Assembly (NCBI RefSeq): GCF_049243985.1
Contig: NC_135376.1
Span: forward strand, 39,847,001-39,911,000
Length of the DNA: 64,000 nt
Reading direction: 5' to 3'
Source: Paroedura picta
Taxonomy: Eukaryota > Chordata > Lepidosauria > Squamata > Gekkonidae
Under the pieces are notes generated by a model. That model saw only the letters and a program-made list of their open reading frames with translations, did no database searches and was not told the DNA's origin. Shown one piece after another: positions 1 through 11,995 of the stretch; the stretch's first letter is position 1, and each line of letters starts with the position of its first letter. A program made the position numbers and the translations under genes.

Positions 1-887
1 TTATAGAATATTAAAGAGTTCCCAAGGCCAGATGACTGATGTTTCTTGTTTCGGTAAATAATAATCACAAATTGAGACCTATGCCTAAGTGTTAGTTGGC
101 ACTGATAACGGCATAAAGAAATATATATTTGAAACCATTCAGAAAAGACTACTACAGAATAACCACTGTCAAATTAATGCCAAATGAGAAGTTCCATTAT
201 TTTCAGCTACTGGTAGATTTTTGAGCAGAACAAAGTTTTTCTCTGCAGGACAAAAATCTTTGTAAAACAACCCTTGCCAATGAGTAATTTTTTTTATATC
301 CCACCTTTCCCAATGGTTCATGGGTGCTGAACTACTTTAAAGAACATTTCAAATTTCTTACATCTACACTTGCTAGACCTTCTGCTCACCCCAAATATAG
401 AAACCTCCCAAATCTCCATCCAGTCCAACCCCTCTACTTCATCAATGAACAAATTCCATAATGCCCTATTATGGCCAATGCACATCTGTGCATCAAGAGT
501 AAAAAACAAACCATGTTATACCTAACAGCACCGTTCTCACAGAGGAATTTGTAGAGCCTATTGTATAGGTTCTACGTCTCCCCTTCCCCCATTCTGCAAT
601 TCCATCCATGGCTTAAAGATCTGCAAGATTTAAATGAGCTCAACAACTAGAAACAGTCTTGAAAACTTCCAATATTTAAAATGCATTGTTAGAATGAGCT
701 TTAATTATAAATTAGAATTAAGGCACTTATATTTGCTTTAAGAGATGGTCCCCTCTGCATACTTTCCTTTTCAATTCTCCCATGCATTTGCCTGCTTTGT
801 TGCAAGATAGACCAGGGGCACAACCCTACTAAAATATTAAAAATTAGTTCCACTGACTTCTGCTGAACTCAACAGAATAGAAAAATA

Positions 888-920
888 TTTTACTTTACTT
901 TTACTTTACTTTTACTTTAC
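888..920. repeat. TTTAC-type short tandem repeat
   Basis: Alternating TTTTACTTTAC units in the VPS8 intron, about three copies. Nothing else was recognised in roughly 1-880 apart from AT-rich intron. Confidence 0.7.
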
Positions 921-1342
921 CTCAGCAGATAAAGGCAAGTTCTACCTGAGTTGTCTAACTCAGACATCTTAAAGTAGTAAAATTGTTCTCTACTAGCTAG
1001 GGTTGAAAGCCCCATAAAGAGAGTGACAACACTAGGCACTAAATAAAATGTGATGCATGATCAGATGACTTTTAATATAGGTAACAAAAAGGATAATAGA
1101 ACAGAATTCATGCCCAGTAGCACCTTGAAGCATCTCTTCCTGGTCCTTCTGTTGAGTCACCAGAAAAATAATAGTCAAGTGAACAGATTTAAGCCATGAC
1201 ACCACTGGCCAGATGGCCACCATACTTTCCCTCACAAAAAGAAAAAAAGACTCTTCATTATTGATATTGTCTGACTACTTAAGTCAATACAGGTGTCTCC
1301 CTAGCTGGAGCACACCACCTCTTGCATCACCAGTAAACAAAT

Positions 1343-1570
1343 GATGAAGAAGAGTTGGTTTTTATATGCTGCTTTTCTCTACCAGGAGCCTCAAAATGGC
1401 TTACAATCATCTTTCCTTTCCTCTCCCCACAGCAGACACCCTGTGAGGTGGGTGAGGCTGAGAGAGCCCTAATATTAATACTCGGTCAGAAGTTCAGAAC
1501 AGCTTTATTAGTGCTGCGACAAGCCCAAGGACACTGGACTGGCTGCATGTGTAGGACCTTGCCATAAGTC
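1343..1570 (-). mobile_element. tRNA-derived SINE, CTT-tailed family
   Basis: Reading the minus strand, the 3' end carries the family signature (a 'gcttttgagactcc'-like segment, the ATATAAAAACCAACTCTTC tail) and the plus strand shows TCTCCCCACAGCAG and GGTGGGTGAGGCTGAGAGAG, as in the fuller copy at 22.8-23.1 kb. It sits in a VPS8 intron; the tRNA head is weak. Confidence 0.7.
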
Positions 1571-2181
1571 ACTGTGCACTCAGGAAATACGAAACTTGAA
1601 TTACAAATCATTTCAGAACATCACTGTAGCACACTTTGAAACATGGAGCTATTCATGCAGATTGCATGCACAATGCAGCAGTACCATACCTTTGCCTTCT
1701 CAGTCCATGAGGGAGACAAAGTCAAGAGAGAAAAAATTAAGAGGTCAATATGGAAGAAATAAGAGTAGACAGAAATAACAAACAGGTTCAGTTGGATTCA
1801 AGCACTTTTTTCACCAGCCAAAAGAGAACAGGTTCCTTGAAACCATAGGAAAGACTATGCTAAGAATCCTGAGACTGGCATAGACAAAAATCATGAAAGA
1901 TAAGAGCTCTAGGAAGAACACCATGCAGGTAATATGGAGTAAAAAGCTGACTGGATCCAATCCACTGTTGTTCCCTACAGCAATATGCCAATATACTTCT
2001 GCTCTGGGTGGTACATGTAATTTTTTAACAAAAGACCAAAATAGCACATCCTGGTTCACGACATTATTTAAACAAATAAAGCCTCTTTTAAATACAGAAA
2101 GCCTACAAGTCAATGTGATGTTCAATAAGTAGTAACAGTTACAAGAGTTAGTTACTTTTAAAAGTTAGTTCTTGCATTCTG

Positions 2182-2242
2182 CAGGGGGCTGGACTCGATG
2201 ACCCTAGAGATCCCGTCCAACTCTATGATTCTAAGATTCTGT
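2182..2242 (+). mobile_element. CR1 LINE 3' end
   Basis: Short CR1 tail: GGGCTGGACTCGATGACCCT followed by a CCAACTCTATGATTCTAAGA terminus, the octamer-type 3' end diagnostic of CR1. In VPS8 intron. Confidence 0.85.
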
Positions 2243-2370
2243 ACAACTTTACCAGTTAGAGGACTTTTATATAGCAAGATATAATTTATGTACCCTAGAA
2301 GTATACCCATATAGAACACACCATAGAAATTAAATTTCAAATCATTCTTAATAGTAATATTCACACATAC

Positions 2371-2425
2371 CAAATATCAGTGCTAGCCCATGAGACGTTC
2401 CCACCGCTATGAGACTTGATGCTGC
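2371..2425 (-). CDS. VPS8: VPS8 exon, [14 protein letters not shown] (last VPS8 exon in window)
   Basis: The acceptor TTTTGTATAG is followed by [18 protein letters not shown] and one extra base, then a GTATGTGTG donor (phase 1). This is the first blade of the WD40 propeller. A CR1 3' tail lies 130 bp further into the downstream intron. The next exon was sought between 1 and 2370 and not found. Confidence 0.92.
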
Positions 2426-3006
2426 CTATACAAAACAAGAAAGGATTCAGAAGTGCTAGATGTTTGTTAGTTGCCAAAAGAACAACACCTAAATACAATA
2501 AATGTGTACCAATACTGGGCCAATGCAATATGAATCAGCAAGAGATGAACCTGGCAAGCTTGTAAAGTAGTCAATTCACAGTCACTTGTTCCAGCTGAAG
2601 ATACTGACACAGAGTGATTAAATATTATTCCACAAATAACTACACAAAACAGTGGAACACATAACTGGATCATCATTATTCAGGCATATGTCAGAGCTGA
2701 CACAAGGCTTTTTGGTTTTTTATTAAAAGTTATCTGAATTTTGTTTGCATCAGGTTACTAAGGCCATATTGATTGTATTCAATACTCTGGATACAGTTTA
2801 ATTCCATGTTCTATACCAAAAGAACGAAAATATATCTGGGGGAAAATAGGGCACACAAAAGACAACAAAACTGGATACAGTTAGAGCACTGAATCAAGCA
2901 TCTGAAAAACAGAACATGAATAATACAAGATATCCTCAAACCATCTACAAACTTACGATTGCAGTGGGTAAGCCAGCATCCACTTTGGCCTGGAAGACAG
3001 AGCATA

Positions 3007-3044
<38 letters not shown>

Positions 3045-6000
3045 TTAAAAAAAATAGTAATACTTCAACAAAGTATGAGTTGTTTACATTTTCTTAAATT
3101 TGTATAAAAACATTATCCGCATGCCAAATATATTGAGTGCCTTCTCAAATAGCTACTTTAACTCTACCTTCTTTGGGTATTCTTGTTCCTAGTCTTATTC
3201 ATCTTCTTTGAAAAATAGCTCTCATTAATAAAAAGTTTTACTCAAGCATGCTCTTAAGTCCCAGACAAGGACTGAGAGATCCCATCTGGCTGTGACTGGT
3301 ACAGGTTTTGCTTTGGCCATCAATGGAAGATATCCAAAGCATAAAACTGAAGAGGACAAACATACAATCAATTAACTAGGGTTTAGGGATTCAGAATCAA
3401 ACTTGATTTCTACTGGATCCCCTACCTGGCTTCAGTATTGTCTATTAAAAGCAATCCAAGTCTGCTCCATTAATCAATTTTTGCCAGGGCTCCCAAAGTA
3501 GTATTCAAAACTCATCTGGCACTCATAACACTGTGAATAAGATTTGCAGGTACATAGAAGTGTTCATACTGTAATTGGCTCAATGATCTTGCTAATACCT
3601 TTACAGAAGCTAATTAGATCTTTCTTAATGAAATGAGGAGTTTCCTGTTTAAGCCTCAGCATCACACTGAAAGTTAAGTGCATCCCTATAACTCTTCCTT
3701 TGCACTGCTTTCAATATGACAGGCATTAGCAGAACTAGACTTCATAAAGGAGAAGTGATTAAACTGAATAGCATACCTCCAGCTTTCACACCCAAATTTA
3801 TTTATTTCTTTTATTTAGATTTTTATACCGCCTTTTCATACGGCTCTGGGCGGTTTACATTAAAAAAATCATAAGGAAAATACATAGAACATCATAATAA
3901 ATATAACAAGAACATCATAATAAATATAACAAGAACATAACACATCAACTAGAACAATATTTCAACAGGAACGGTAACTTTGGCAGAACCCTTAGGTAGT
4001 GACTAACCCCAACACTAGCTACATTGGCTAAAACATTTAGAAGAGCATATGATAACCTAAGAAGTCAGATAATTGGAACACCTAGTTCAAAACTGTCTAT
4101 TCCACATGAAATATCTCTCCAAACTTTTAGGCACAGGTCTTCCTAGCTCCAATGCCAGAGGTAACTTCAGCTGTAGATACCTGGGACCTTATCCATATAA
4201 GGCATATGCTCTAAAACTGAGCTACTGACCCTCCCAAAACATAAATGGCTATAATGTTTATTTGCCACAATGGACAAACCTTAAAAAGAAGAGAAAAAGG
4301 AGCTTACTGCCGCAGATGCTATTTGTGCAGATATGCCTTTCAAAAGTGACAGGCGTATAACTGAGCCATGAACAGAGAAAGAACCATGAAGTTTCTTCTT
4401 CCTTTGTAAAGTAAGAAAAATAAATTAGAATATAATCATACTTCATTCTACATATATAACAAACCAAATAAGATGCTACATGCCCCCATATTTTGATAGA
4501 GAGCTATCAAATTTCTTTGCAAGCATACAAACAGGACAAAGGAATTGAAACACCTAGCAAAAACCTGCATCTTATTTAAAGATACCCCTTTGTTCAGCCA
4601 AAGAGAAATGCCCAAGTAACTGCAGGAATATCATTTCAGATTTATGTCCAAGCACTGAGGCACCAGGCTAATGGAAAGTGTGCAAGAGGCCTTACCATAC
4701 CATACTTTGAGGGTGCCATATTGCTTTTTGCCTAAATATTAAATATACAGAAGAAAGTTTAAGGAAATAAAGACTGAATGAGTACACAATAGTAACAACA
4801 TTTTTAATTGTTCTGATATCTTAATGCTTTTATGTGAGCTGCCTTTGGAGATTAAGCTCAGGTAGAAAGGTGGCATGTTTTAAGTAAGCAAAGCAAAGCA
4901 AATCTGTATTTTATTTTATTTAAGTAATTAGATAAGACAGATTATATCATCTTGTATAGATGAATCCTAATATTATTCAGTCATTAACCTGGAGGCTCCC
5001 TGAGATCTTGGCTACTTGATAAATGACTGAACTGGAATGCAGGTCAGAGCCACCTCTTGACAACCGAAAAACCTGGGACTTTGGTGAAGCACAAAAATTG
5101 TGAAAGGCAACACTACAGCTTAACCACTTAAACCATCTAGATAATGAAATAGCAACTCATGAGTCTGTAGTCATAAAGTCATAAATATAATATTAAAGAC
5201 AGAAGAGAACTGTGCATAATCCCTGATTTACAATAGACTTTTATCCCACATAGTTTCTTAAATCCATCTGTCCTTGCCCACTTCAAACAATAAATTAAGG
5301 ATCTACACTTCTCTTATAATTGGCAGTCACCTGACCTATAGACTTCAATCTTCATCAATCTTCAAAAGGATTGCTCTCTTAACATCTGTATCACAAAACT
5401 ACTCTTTAACGGCTTTTGCCAACCTAGTTACCTTTTCAAGTGGGACCTATCCCCACTGTCGGAGCTAGCAACAGAAGAGGTATCATATGAGTGAGTATCA
5501 ATATTATCAATGTTCAGAAGACAAGGATCTTCAAGAACAAAAGGCTCTTCTTCATCGTCTGTCTGAGAGAGAAAATACATAACTTATTAATCACTCAATA
5601 CATGTCAAACTACTTACAGCAGCAAGTATTGTCACAGTTTACTACCTACAGGTTAGATGTTGTGGATGATGAAAGGCAGAAAAATGTTGTGGCTTACAAA
5701 GACCTCTGAGTATCCATAATATATATGTTTCTCCTGATGTGTACAGAATGTCACACAGAAACAAACAAAAAATACAATGCTGATTCACAACTTGGCTTTT
5801 GGCGTTTTAATAAAGACATAGCCTTCTTAGCCAGGGAAGTCTGAGAGCAGGCTATATATTACAGGAAAGTAAGAACTGGGCATGTGATTGATTTGGGAAT
5901 CTGCTTTGGATCTCCTGGCCTAATGTGCGAAATGGGTAGCTGGTTGGGCCTTCCTCAACTCACCTCATTTAAAATACTTTCCAGCGTTGGAGGAGTATCA

Positions 6001-9000
6001 ACCTGGGGAATATCAAACTCCTTGTCATCGATCTACATTAAGAAGAGAAAAATAAAATCTTTCACAACCTTCCAGAGTGAAACATGGCATGCAATTAACA
6101 ATACTTGCTATTTGATGATAAATTTCTGTTGTTATTTAACACAGGGGTCGTCAACCCCCAGTCCGCAGCCCACTACCGGGCCGCAAAGGCCTCAGTAACA
6201 GGCAGCCTTGCCTGCCTCTCCCCCCCCCCCCGCAGCGAAAAGCTCACCAGGCTGCGAGAGAAGCGGCCGCCAAAGCTCCTGACAGAAGTAGCTCAAATCT
6301 TCCCCAAATGGTATCTTGAGCAGGGCTTCATTTTTAGATTTTAAAGTTCGGGAGGCCTCATACAGGATACAAAGTGCTTTCAAGAACTCTGAACCTAAGG
6401 GGTTTGAGCTTTAACAGTGCCATTATGAGAAGGTACGCTCAGAATCCCACCCAGGTCTATTAAATGGGGCTTAATCCTAGGGAAATGATTTTAAACCTAC
6501 ACTATAAAGGTCAAAATCCAAAGAATAATCAAGTTAAAATCTACCAACTGTATCTGGTCGCTCAAGGCTTTTGCTTCCAACATTGCCATGGTGTGGCAAT
6601 ACAAGGATGCTTGGGTTACAAAGTGAAACATTACGTCCCTGTATACACTATATATTAATAGCACTGCTAAATATAGCACTAGCTCCAAAAATTGATTTTG
6701 GCATACATTATTTTTACAGGCTTTCTTTTTATGTCTTTCACTGTTTACCCCAGTTCTGGTTAATTTAAGAATATTTACACGACAGAAGTCCCCATGCTCT
6801 GATTTGGATAGGCCAGGCTTGACTGATAACGTCAGATCCAATAAGCTAAGCAGGGTCAGCCCTGTTTGGTATTTGGATGGGAGATCACCAAGGAAGTCCC
6901 AGTTTGCTATGCAGAGACAGGCAACAGCAAGTCACCTCTAAAATCTCTTAATATGAAAACCCTATGAGGGGCAGTCATAAGTCATAGAATCATAGAGTTG
7001 TAAGGAGTCATCTAGTCCAACCTCCTACTCAATGCAGGATCAGGATAAGAATCTGTCCAGCCACTGCTTGAAGACGTCAGTAAGGGGGAGCTTACCACCT
7101 TCCACTGCTGAATTACCCTGACTGTGAAAAAGTTTTTCCTGATATCTACCTGATATTGTTCTACATGTAGTTTAAACCCATTACTGCAGGTCCCACCCAC
7201 TGCTGACAACAGTAGCCTTTCCCTACTATCCTAAGTGACAGCCTTTCAAATACTTAACAACAGCAATCATGTCCCCTCTCAACATCCTCTTCTCCAAACT
7301 GAGTAGTCCCAAGTCCCTCAGCCTTTCCTCATAGGACTTGGTCTCCAGACCCCAAATCACTCTCATCACTCTCCTCTGAACCCTCTCAATTTTATCCTTT
7401 TTGAGGCCTCCAGAACTGCACACAGTACTCCAGGTGGCATCTGACCAATGCAGTGTACAGTGGGACTCGGACATCTTGAGATTTTGATGTGATGCCTCTG
7501 TTGATATATTACTGCTGCATCACACTGTCTGCTTATATTTAGCTTACAGTCCACAAGAACTCTAAGATCATGTGCACACACACAGCTACTCAGAAGTGTC
7601 TCTTCTATCCAGTATGCATGCTTTTCACTTTTGTGACGTAGATGTAGAACTCTGCACTTTTCCTTATTGAACTGCATCTTGTTCTCATTTGCCCACTTTT
7701 CCAGCATGTTCAGGTTTCACTTGAACTCTATCTCCATCTTCTGGTGTGTTTGCTACTCCTCCCAATTTAGTGTCATCTGCAAATTCTCTCCTTTTTGGAA
7801 GTCAGCTGCAAATTGACACCACTTTACACACAGAGACCCTGTAAGATTTATTGGTGACCTCAGTGCTCATTTCCCTCCTTTTTGGAAGCTACCTGTTAAT
7901 TCATAACATTTGTTTCCTGTTCTTTAACGCATTCCTTAGACATAAAACAACCCATTCTCTTATCCTGTGACTACCACTCTTATTCCATAACCATTTTAGG
8001 GACTTTTGGGAACAGATTTTGTCAAAAGCATTTTGAAAGTCCAAATAAATAATTATTCTTGGATTAAAGGTAAAGGTATCCCCTGTGCAAGGACCGAGTC
8101 ATGTCTGACCCTTGGGGTGACGCCCTCCAGCGTTTTCATGGCAGACTCAATACGGGGTGGTTTGCCAGTGCCTTCTCCAGTCATGACTGTTTACCCCCCA
8201 GCAAGCTGGGTACTCATTTTACCGACCTCGGAAGGATGGAAGGCTGAATCAACCTTGAGCCGGCTGCTGGGATTGAACTCCCAGCCTCATGGGCAAAGTT
8301 TTCAGACAGCTGCCTTACCATTCTGCGCCACAAGAGGCTCTTTTCTTGGATTCTTGGATTATAGCCTGCTAATTCCACTTCTTTCATTTAGTTTGCTAAT
8401 TTTACTTCCTTCAGTTTTAAATAATGATAAACATTTAGTTAAGTTAGTGTGAGGTTTAAAATAGGTTGTGTACACCCCTTGCCTAATAAAACAAAAGTTA
8501 TCTTCCAGCACACTATTTCCTTTCCCTATGACAACACTAAGTAGCACAGGCAAAAAAACTCCAAATAAATGAGTTAATACAACTACATAAAGCACGAACT
8601 ACACTGCCAGAGACAGCACCATACAACAGTCACCAACTTTATAGATGACTGAAATATTTAGCATACTGTAATATATGTATTAAAGAAACTCTATAGTATC
8701 TATGATGAACCTCTCAGTCAATGCATGCAGCAGAACAGGATTATTTTTAAAATCCTAAAATGAACCTTTGCTGTATGCCCATGCCTCACTTTTCATCTAT
8801 TGCTAGCTGATAGTTGCATCTATGGCTAAAGCCTCGGAAAGCAGGGAGAATAAAGGATTCCTTCCTCATCTTCAAAGAAAAGATCACACTAGCCAACAGA
8901 ACTATTAGGTTATACTATAAAAGACTACGTAAGTATTTTATTTACAAAAACTATAATTGCATACCTCTGAGGTTAGAGATTTTTCATGCCTGTAATCTGA

Positions 9001-9407
9001 TCAAAGTGTCTGAAGATCAAAAAGAAGATTCCTGTATAAATATGTTTTAGCATGTATACTTAGCAGTGCTATTAACGTGAAACAAGTGTATCTGACAAAT
9101 AAAGTTAATCACCTGAGAATATAAAAGCAAACAGCAAAACATAAAGGCATACAGTACAAAAATTAGACAGTCACAAACCTAGAATGCAGCTTTTTCTGCA
9201 CAAACAGAAAATGACAACTTAAATTCTTACCAAATCACCTTTGGAGTCTAGTTCTTTGCTCAGTTCAATCACAGACAGCTTTGGAGAAGGGGCTTCTTGG
9301 CTCAAGAGCTGCTGACTTAATTCATCTGTCACAGAGCAAGAGCCTTGGTCTGGATCAAGGTTTTGACTCTCCATCTTCATTTCATCTTCCATCTCTTCTG
9401 TCCCCAC
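2371..9407 (-). CDS. VPS8: VPS8 (CORVET complex subunit), 5' part of gene, six exons
   Basis: Vacuolar protein sorting 8 is the CORVET-specific subunit that tethers early endosomes through Rab5; the family has an N-terminal disordered segment, a WD40 beta-propeller, an alpha-solenoid and a C-terminal RING. Six minus-strand exons with consensus splice sites and compatible phases (9231-9407, 5964-6032, 5432-5562, 4308-4401, 2957-2989, 2371-2425) encode a protein colinear with the remembered human N-terminus. The most telling block is [19 protein letters not shown], followed by [12 protein letters not shown], then LLKGISAQI and [16 protein letters not shown] at the start of the propeller. The start chosen is the ATG at 9392, which gives MEDE like human MENE. 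The last exon ends in phase 1 at 2371; no further exon was found in the remaining 2.3 kb, so the gene continues past position 1. The very N-terminus diverges from human, as expected for a disordered segment. Confidence 0.93.
2957..2989 (-). CDS. VPS8: VPS8 33-bp micro-exon
   Basis: An 11-codon exon, [11 protein letters not shown], between a strong TCTGTCTTCCAG acceptor and a GTAAGTTTG donor, phase 0 on both sides. It matches human [12 protein letters not shown] single long ORF search would not find an exon this small; it is placed by frame and homology. Confidence 0.92.
3010..3044. repeat. (AAT)n microsatellite
   Basis: About twelve AAT units twenty bases upstream (on the transcript) of the 33-bp VPS8 exon's acceptor. 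Confidence 0.9.
3797..3960 (-). mobile_element. LINE 3'-end remnant with duplicated AT-rich tail
   Basis: On the minus strand this ends in AAACCGCCCAGAGCCGTATG and GGCGGTATAAAAATCTAAAT, a 3' terminus seen several times in the window (also near 62.3 kb). A 22-base unit, ACATCATAATAAATATAACA and two more bases, is repeated beside it. Confidence 0.6.
4308..4401 (-). CDS. VPS8: VPS8 exon, entry to beta-propeller
   Basis: The acceptor TTTACAAAG is followed by G completing Arg, then [14 protein letters not shown] and [14 protein letters not shown], ending at a GTAAGC donor in phase 0. Human VPS8 reads KKKLPDSFSLHGSVMRHSL in the same place. Length 94 bases (1 + 31 codons). Confidence 0.93.
5432..5562 (-). 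CDS. VPS8: VPS8 exon, acidic and serine-rich segment
   Basis: Follows a TCTCTCAG acceptor and ends with a GTAACT donor in phase 2. It encodes [19 protein letters not shown] and then the conserved [13 protein letters not shown] stretch, finishing SHLK plus two bases that complete an Arg codon with the next exon. Human VPS8 has the same layout, with DEDE and THSYDTSS-like residues in register. Confidence 0.94.
5964..6032 (-). CDS. VPS8: VPS8 exon, [10 protein letters not shown] block
   Basis: Exactly 23 codons (69 bases) between a TGTAG acceptor and a GTGAGT donor, both phase 0. The encoded segment, [19 protein letters not shown] then ILNE, is essentially identical to human VPS8, which makes this the strongest single exon for the gene call. 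It follows a 3.2-kb intron containing a 5S-derived SINE, a CR1 fragment, a Sauria SINE and a truncated hAT end. Confidence 0.95.
6145..6290. mobile_element. Truncated non-autonomous hAT end
   Basis: CAGGGGTCGTCAACCCCCAG and ACTACCGGGCCGC resemble the left end of the complete hAT copies at 17.2 and 43.5 kb (CAGTGGTCCCCAACC, ATACCGGGCC). No right terminus was found. Lies in VPS8 first coding intron. Confidence 0.6.
6820..6984 (+). mobile_element. 5S-rRNA-derived SINE
   Basis: AAGCTAAGCAGGGTCAGCCC and TATTTGGATGGGAGATCACC are the internal-promoter half of 5S rRNA; they are followed by an unrelated body (GCAGAGACAGGCAACAGCAA, TGAAAACCCTATGAGGGGCA) and a CATAAGTCA tail. The fusion of 5S to a non-5S body shows a SINE rather than a 5S gene. 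It abuts the CR1 fragment that follows. Confidence 0.82.
6985..8066 (-). mobile_element. CR1 LINE fragment, antisense
   Basis: On the minus strand this ends with the CR1 tail (GAATCATAGA complement, ATCTAGTCCAACCTCCTACT on plus). Upstream lie the usual CR1 3' region (CATGTCCCCTCTCAACATCC on plus) and decayed ORF2 reading through [20 protein letters not shown]. It is in a VPS8 intron, opposite sense to a plus-strand gene but co-oriented with VPS8. Several stops show it is dead. The 5' part peters out near a Sauria SINE. Confidence 0.85.
8067..8349 (-). mobile_element. Sauria-type SINE with 12-bp target duplication
   Basis: The minus-strand copy reads from a tRNA head (TGTGGCGCAGAATGGTAAGG) through GGTCGGTAAAATGAGTACCC to the Bov-B-like 3' end and CCTTTACCTTTA tail. 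The 12-base direct repeat ATTCTTGGATTA flanks it at 8055-8066 and 8350-8361, so it arrived by target-primed retroposition. This SINE family is characteristic of lepidosaurs. Confidence 0.92.
9231..9407 (-). CDS. VPS8: VPS8 first coding exon (start codon at 9392)
   Basis: A pyrimidine-rich stretch ending in AAAAG precedes GTGGGGACAG, and the first ATG lies 15 bases into the exon at 9392-9390. The 54 coding triplets run from [10 protein letters not shown] to [10 protein letters not shown] and end at a GTAAGA donor in phase 0. The residues DL join directly to IDD of the next exon, reproducing the human DLIDDKEF junction. The five codons before the ATG are open, so an upstream coding extension is not formally excluded. 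Confidence 0.9.
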
Positions 9408-9454
9408 CTTTTAAAAATGAGACACTTTATAAAATAAGGGAGATTTAAAGCTTG

Positions 9455-10078
9455 TCTGGTTTCACTAACAGCACAAAAACAGACTCCCTACAGCAGCGGA
9501 TACAAGACAATCAACGTCAACTGGACCTGAGTAAAACTCCAACTTTTTGGGCCCCAGTTAAAACAAGATATGTTCTGGCCCCTGCCACTTACCTGTCTCA
9601 GCTGCTAATAAGTAAACAACGAAGGGCATTTACCCTTGCAAGATGCTCCGTCTTGCCTTCAGCTCTTGTAGAGGCTCACTATAAGAACATTCACCTTACA
9701 CTGAGAATGTTTTTATGGGAGTGGCAAAATTGATACAAGAGAGCATATATTGTTCCACTGCCCTGCTTATGTAGACATTCGTAGCAACTTGATTGAACCA
9801 CTCTTTAAAAAGTTGCCAGAACATCATGATGTAGATCGAGCAAAGAGGCTGCTATGTGATGAGTCCCTCCAGGTGACAACTCAGCTGGCTAAATTTTGTG
9901 CCGCCACCATAAAAATCCGATGCTCTAAAGTAGCATAATTTTAAGCTCTATTTTATGATCTGTTTTAAACTGCATTATATCAAATGACCATATTCTTTTG
10001 GTCTTTATGTATTAACTTCATACAACTTGGTCTGAACGACTGTGATAAAGTTTGAACTAAACTGAACTGAACTGGCCC
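9455..10078 (+). mobile_element. Non-LTR retrotransposon 3' end, clade undetermined
   Basis: Decayed C-terminal reading frame: SKQRRAFTLARCSVLPSALV and, in another frame after a break, FHCPAYVDIRSNLIEPLFKK, a C-H-C type post-RT domain common in LINE proteins. A 3' UTR follows and ends in CTGAACTGAACTG-like short repeats near 10,060. It stands between the VPS8 start codon and its promoter, on the opposite strand. It could be a CR1-group or L2-group element; the tail does not decide. Confidence 0.6.
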
Positions 10079-10879
10079 CCTACAATCTAAAATTACTTCA
10101 AGTAACTTAGACCAAAATCACTCTAGCACTGTAAACCACATAGCTGAAATGAAATTGCAAATCAACTTTCTCGTGTGATCTTCAATTTCATTAGGAGCAA
10201 AACATAAGCAAATTTAATAAATGCACAGCAACAGAAGAAGAGATGAAAAAGAGGCATGCAAGAACGCAGCTACCATTTCAATAAAGAGGAAGGAGTTACA
10301 CTAAAGTTTGCCCTGGAAAGATGGATTTCATCCATAGATTTTTACAGGAAGTGAAAGAGTCTGACATCTTTCTCTAAGTGCAAACACTGTAACAAAGGCA
10401 TAGGGACATTTTAAGGCTCCAGGATAAGAAGGGGGCAACTCTGACCCTGGAGTAACAACCAGTTACAAGTTATGGTGATAAAACCACACACCCATCAGAC
10501 TGATACTCTCAACTTTTTTACAGCTCTTAAATAATATCTGGTCTAAGCTTAGGTTCCTGCATGCCTGGCATGGAGGCACAAACTAAAGGCCTCTGGGCTC
10601 TTAAACCCGCAACCCGAAAACCTAAGTGAAGGTCCAACAGATCCCAGACTAGCCCAGAATGTACAGCACAATACTGCCTGTTTTGCAAGGACTCTCCCCC
10701 CCTTCCTTTGCTTATTTAAAATGTATGCTCATAAACACCATGTTTTGTAAGCCACTTGGGTCTCCACTGGGAAGAAAAACAGAATTAAAACATTGAAAAT
10801 AAGAATTGTTCATGTTATGAACACCCACACCCCTCCACACAATGATGCACATTTAAGAAAACACACAAACACCTTTCAA

Positions 10880-11330
10880 GGCAGCTGGCTAAAATTAACA
10901 GAGCCAGGGCATTGCCGTTTCTTGGCTTCTGACCGGCGGCTGCCTGCCCTCGACCCGACCAGGGAGCGCCTCAAACTCCGACCCTGTCAGGCTGAGCTAA
11001 GTGGACAGGCCCCGCGACACAGAAGAGACAGACTGGCGGGCCCGGCCACACTCCCGGGGGCCTCCTCACAGCCCCACAATCCAGCCGCTGCCGCCCCTCG
11101 AGCCCCCAACCTCAGCCATTGACTTCCGCCCGAGCCAGAGCGGCCTCTTGCCCGGCCTCTGTTTAAAGGGACAGCGCAGGCGTTTCTGCCGGCTAAATTT
11201 TAGTAGGTTTCATCGCGCCCTCTTCTGGCTCCGGAGTAAATATGAGCTCCGGAAATTGCGCAAAACTCGGGGTTTTCGTTGCAGTGGAGTTCCCTGGGAT
11301 TTGGACTGGCGGCGGGTGGGAGATGTGGCG
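10880..11330 (-). promoter_or_regulatory. VPS8: CpG-rich promoter and probable non-coding first exon of VPS8
   Basis: An abrupt GC- and CpG-rich island in an AT-rich region, 1.5 kb upstream of the VPS8 start codon, with runs such as GACCGGCGGCTGCCTGCCCT and CCCCGCGACA. No coding frame matching VPS8 was seen inside it, so exon 1 is inferred to be 5' untranslated; the exact donor was not fixed. The open frames here on the plus strand are GC-driven and not believed. Confidence 0.7.
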
Positions 11331-11995
11331 TGCAAAGAGTCTCAAATGTCAGTAAACACAATTTATTTAGTAAACACGGTTTTCCTAAAAGGAATTATCA
11401 ATAGGTTTCTGTCTTCGTCCGCTCGCCCTTCCCCGCCTCAGGAATGGAAAGCTAAAATGAAGGTAAAATTTCCCTGTGTTCAAACAAAACCCCTACTAAA
11501 AACAAAGCAAAAACTCCACTAGAGGCGTCATGATCAACTGTAAACGGCGTGAGATACAGTGATCAGTTTCCTGAGAGCAAGCCCCTGAGAATGCACCTGT
11601 GCAATCATAAACATTCATACTCCGAAATTAATTTCATTCTGTTCAGGAGGACTTCATCCCTTGTGTTTAGAATCGCAGCTTAACCCTCGGACGGCAAAGT
11701 AGCTAATCGAAGGAGGAGAGTAACTGCAGTCCTGTCAAACATCGCGCCAGTCTAGACCCACTGATCTTAGTGGACAGACAACACTATTTAATTGTTCAAT
11801 AGGGCTGACAACCAAATAAGTGCTGTTGGCCCTCCCTGGTTTCAGCCAGAGGGAGAGAGGTAGTTTATTGATTTGTTATATATAATATAAACTTTATTGT
11901 GTTGTTTTAATACTTGTTGCCTTGGGAACCAGATTTAGGTGGAAAGATGACACAAAAATAAGTAGAGAAGTTATTTAGGGAATGTGCTGTTGGTA

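Noticed and set aside
1-2370. Search for the next VPS8 exon (LCLGSTSVGGQYGAIS region)
   Set aside because: No matching codons or splice-flanked segment were found on the minus strand, so the exon is taken to lie outside the window.
6820-6984. Possible 5S rRNA gene
   Set aside because: Only the internal 5S segment is present and it is fused to a SINE body; a second copy at 12.9 kb has the same fusion.
10793-11522. Two overlapping plus-strand frames near 11 kb
   Set aside because: GC-rich promoter sequence of VPS8 generates open frames without homology, splice support or codon consistency.
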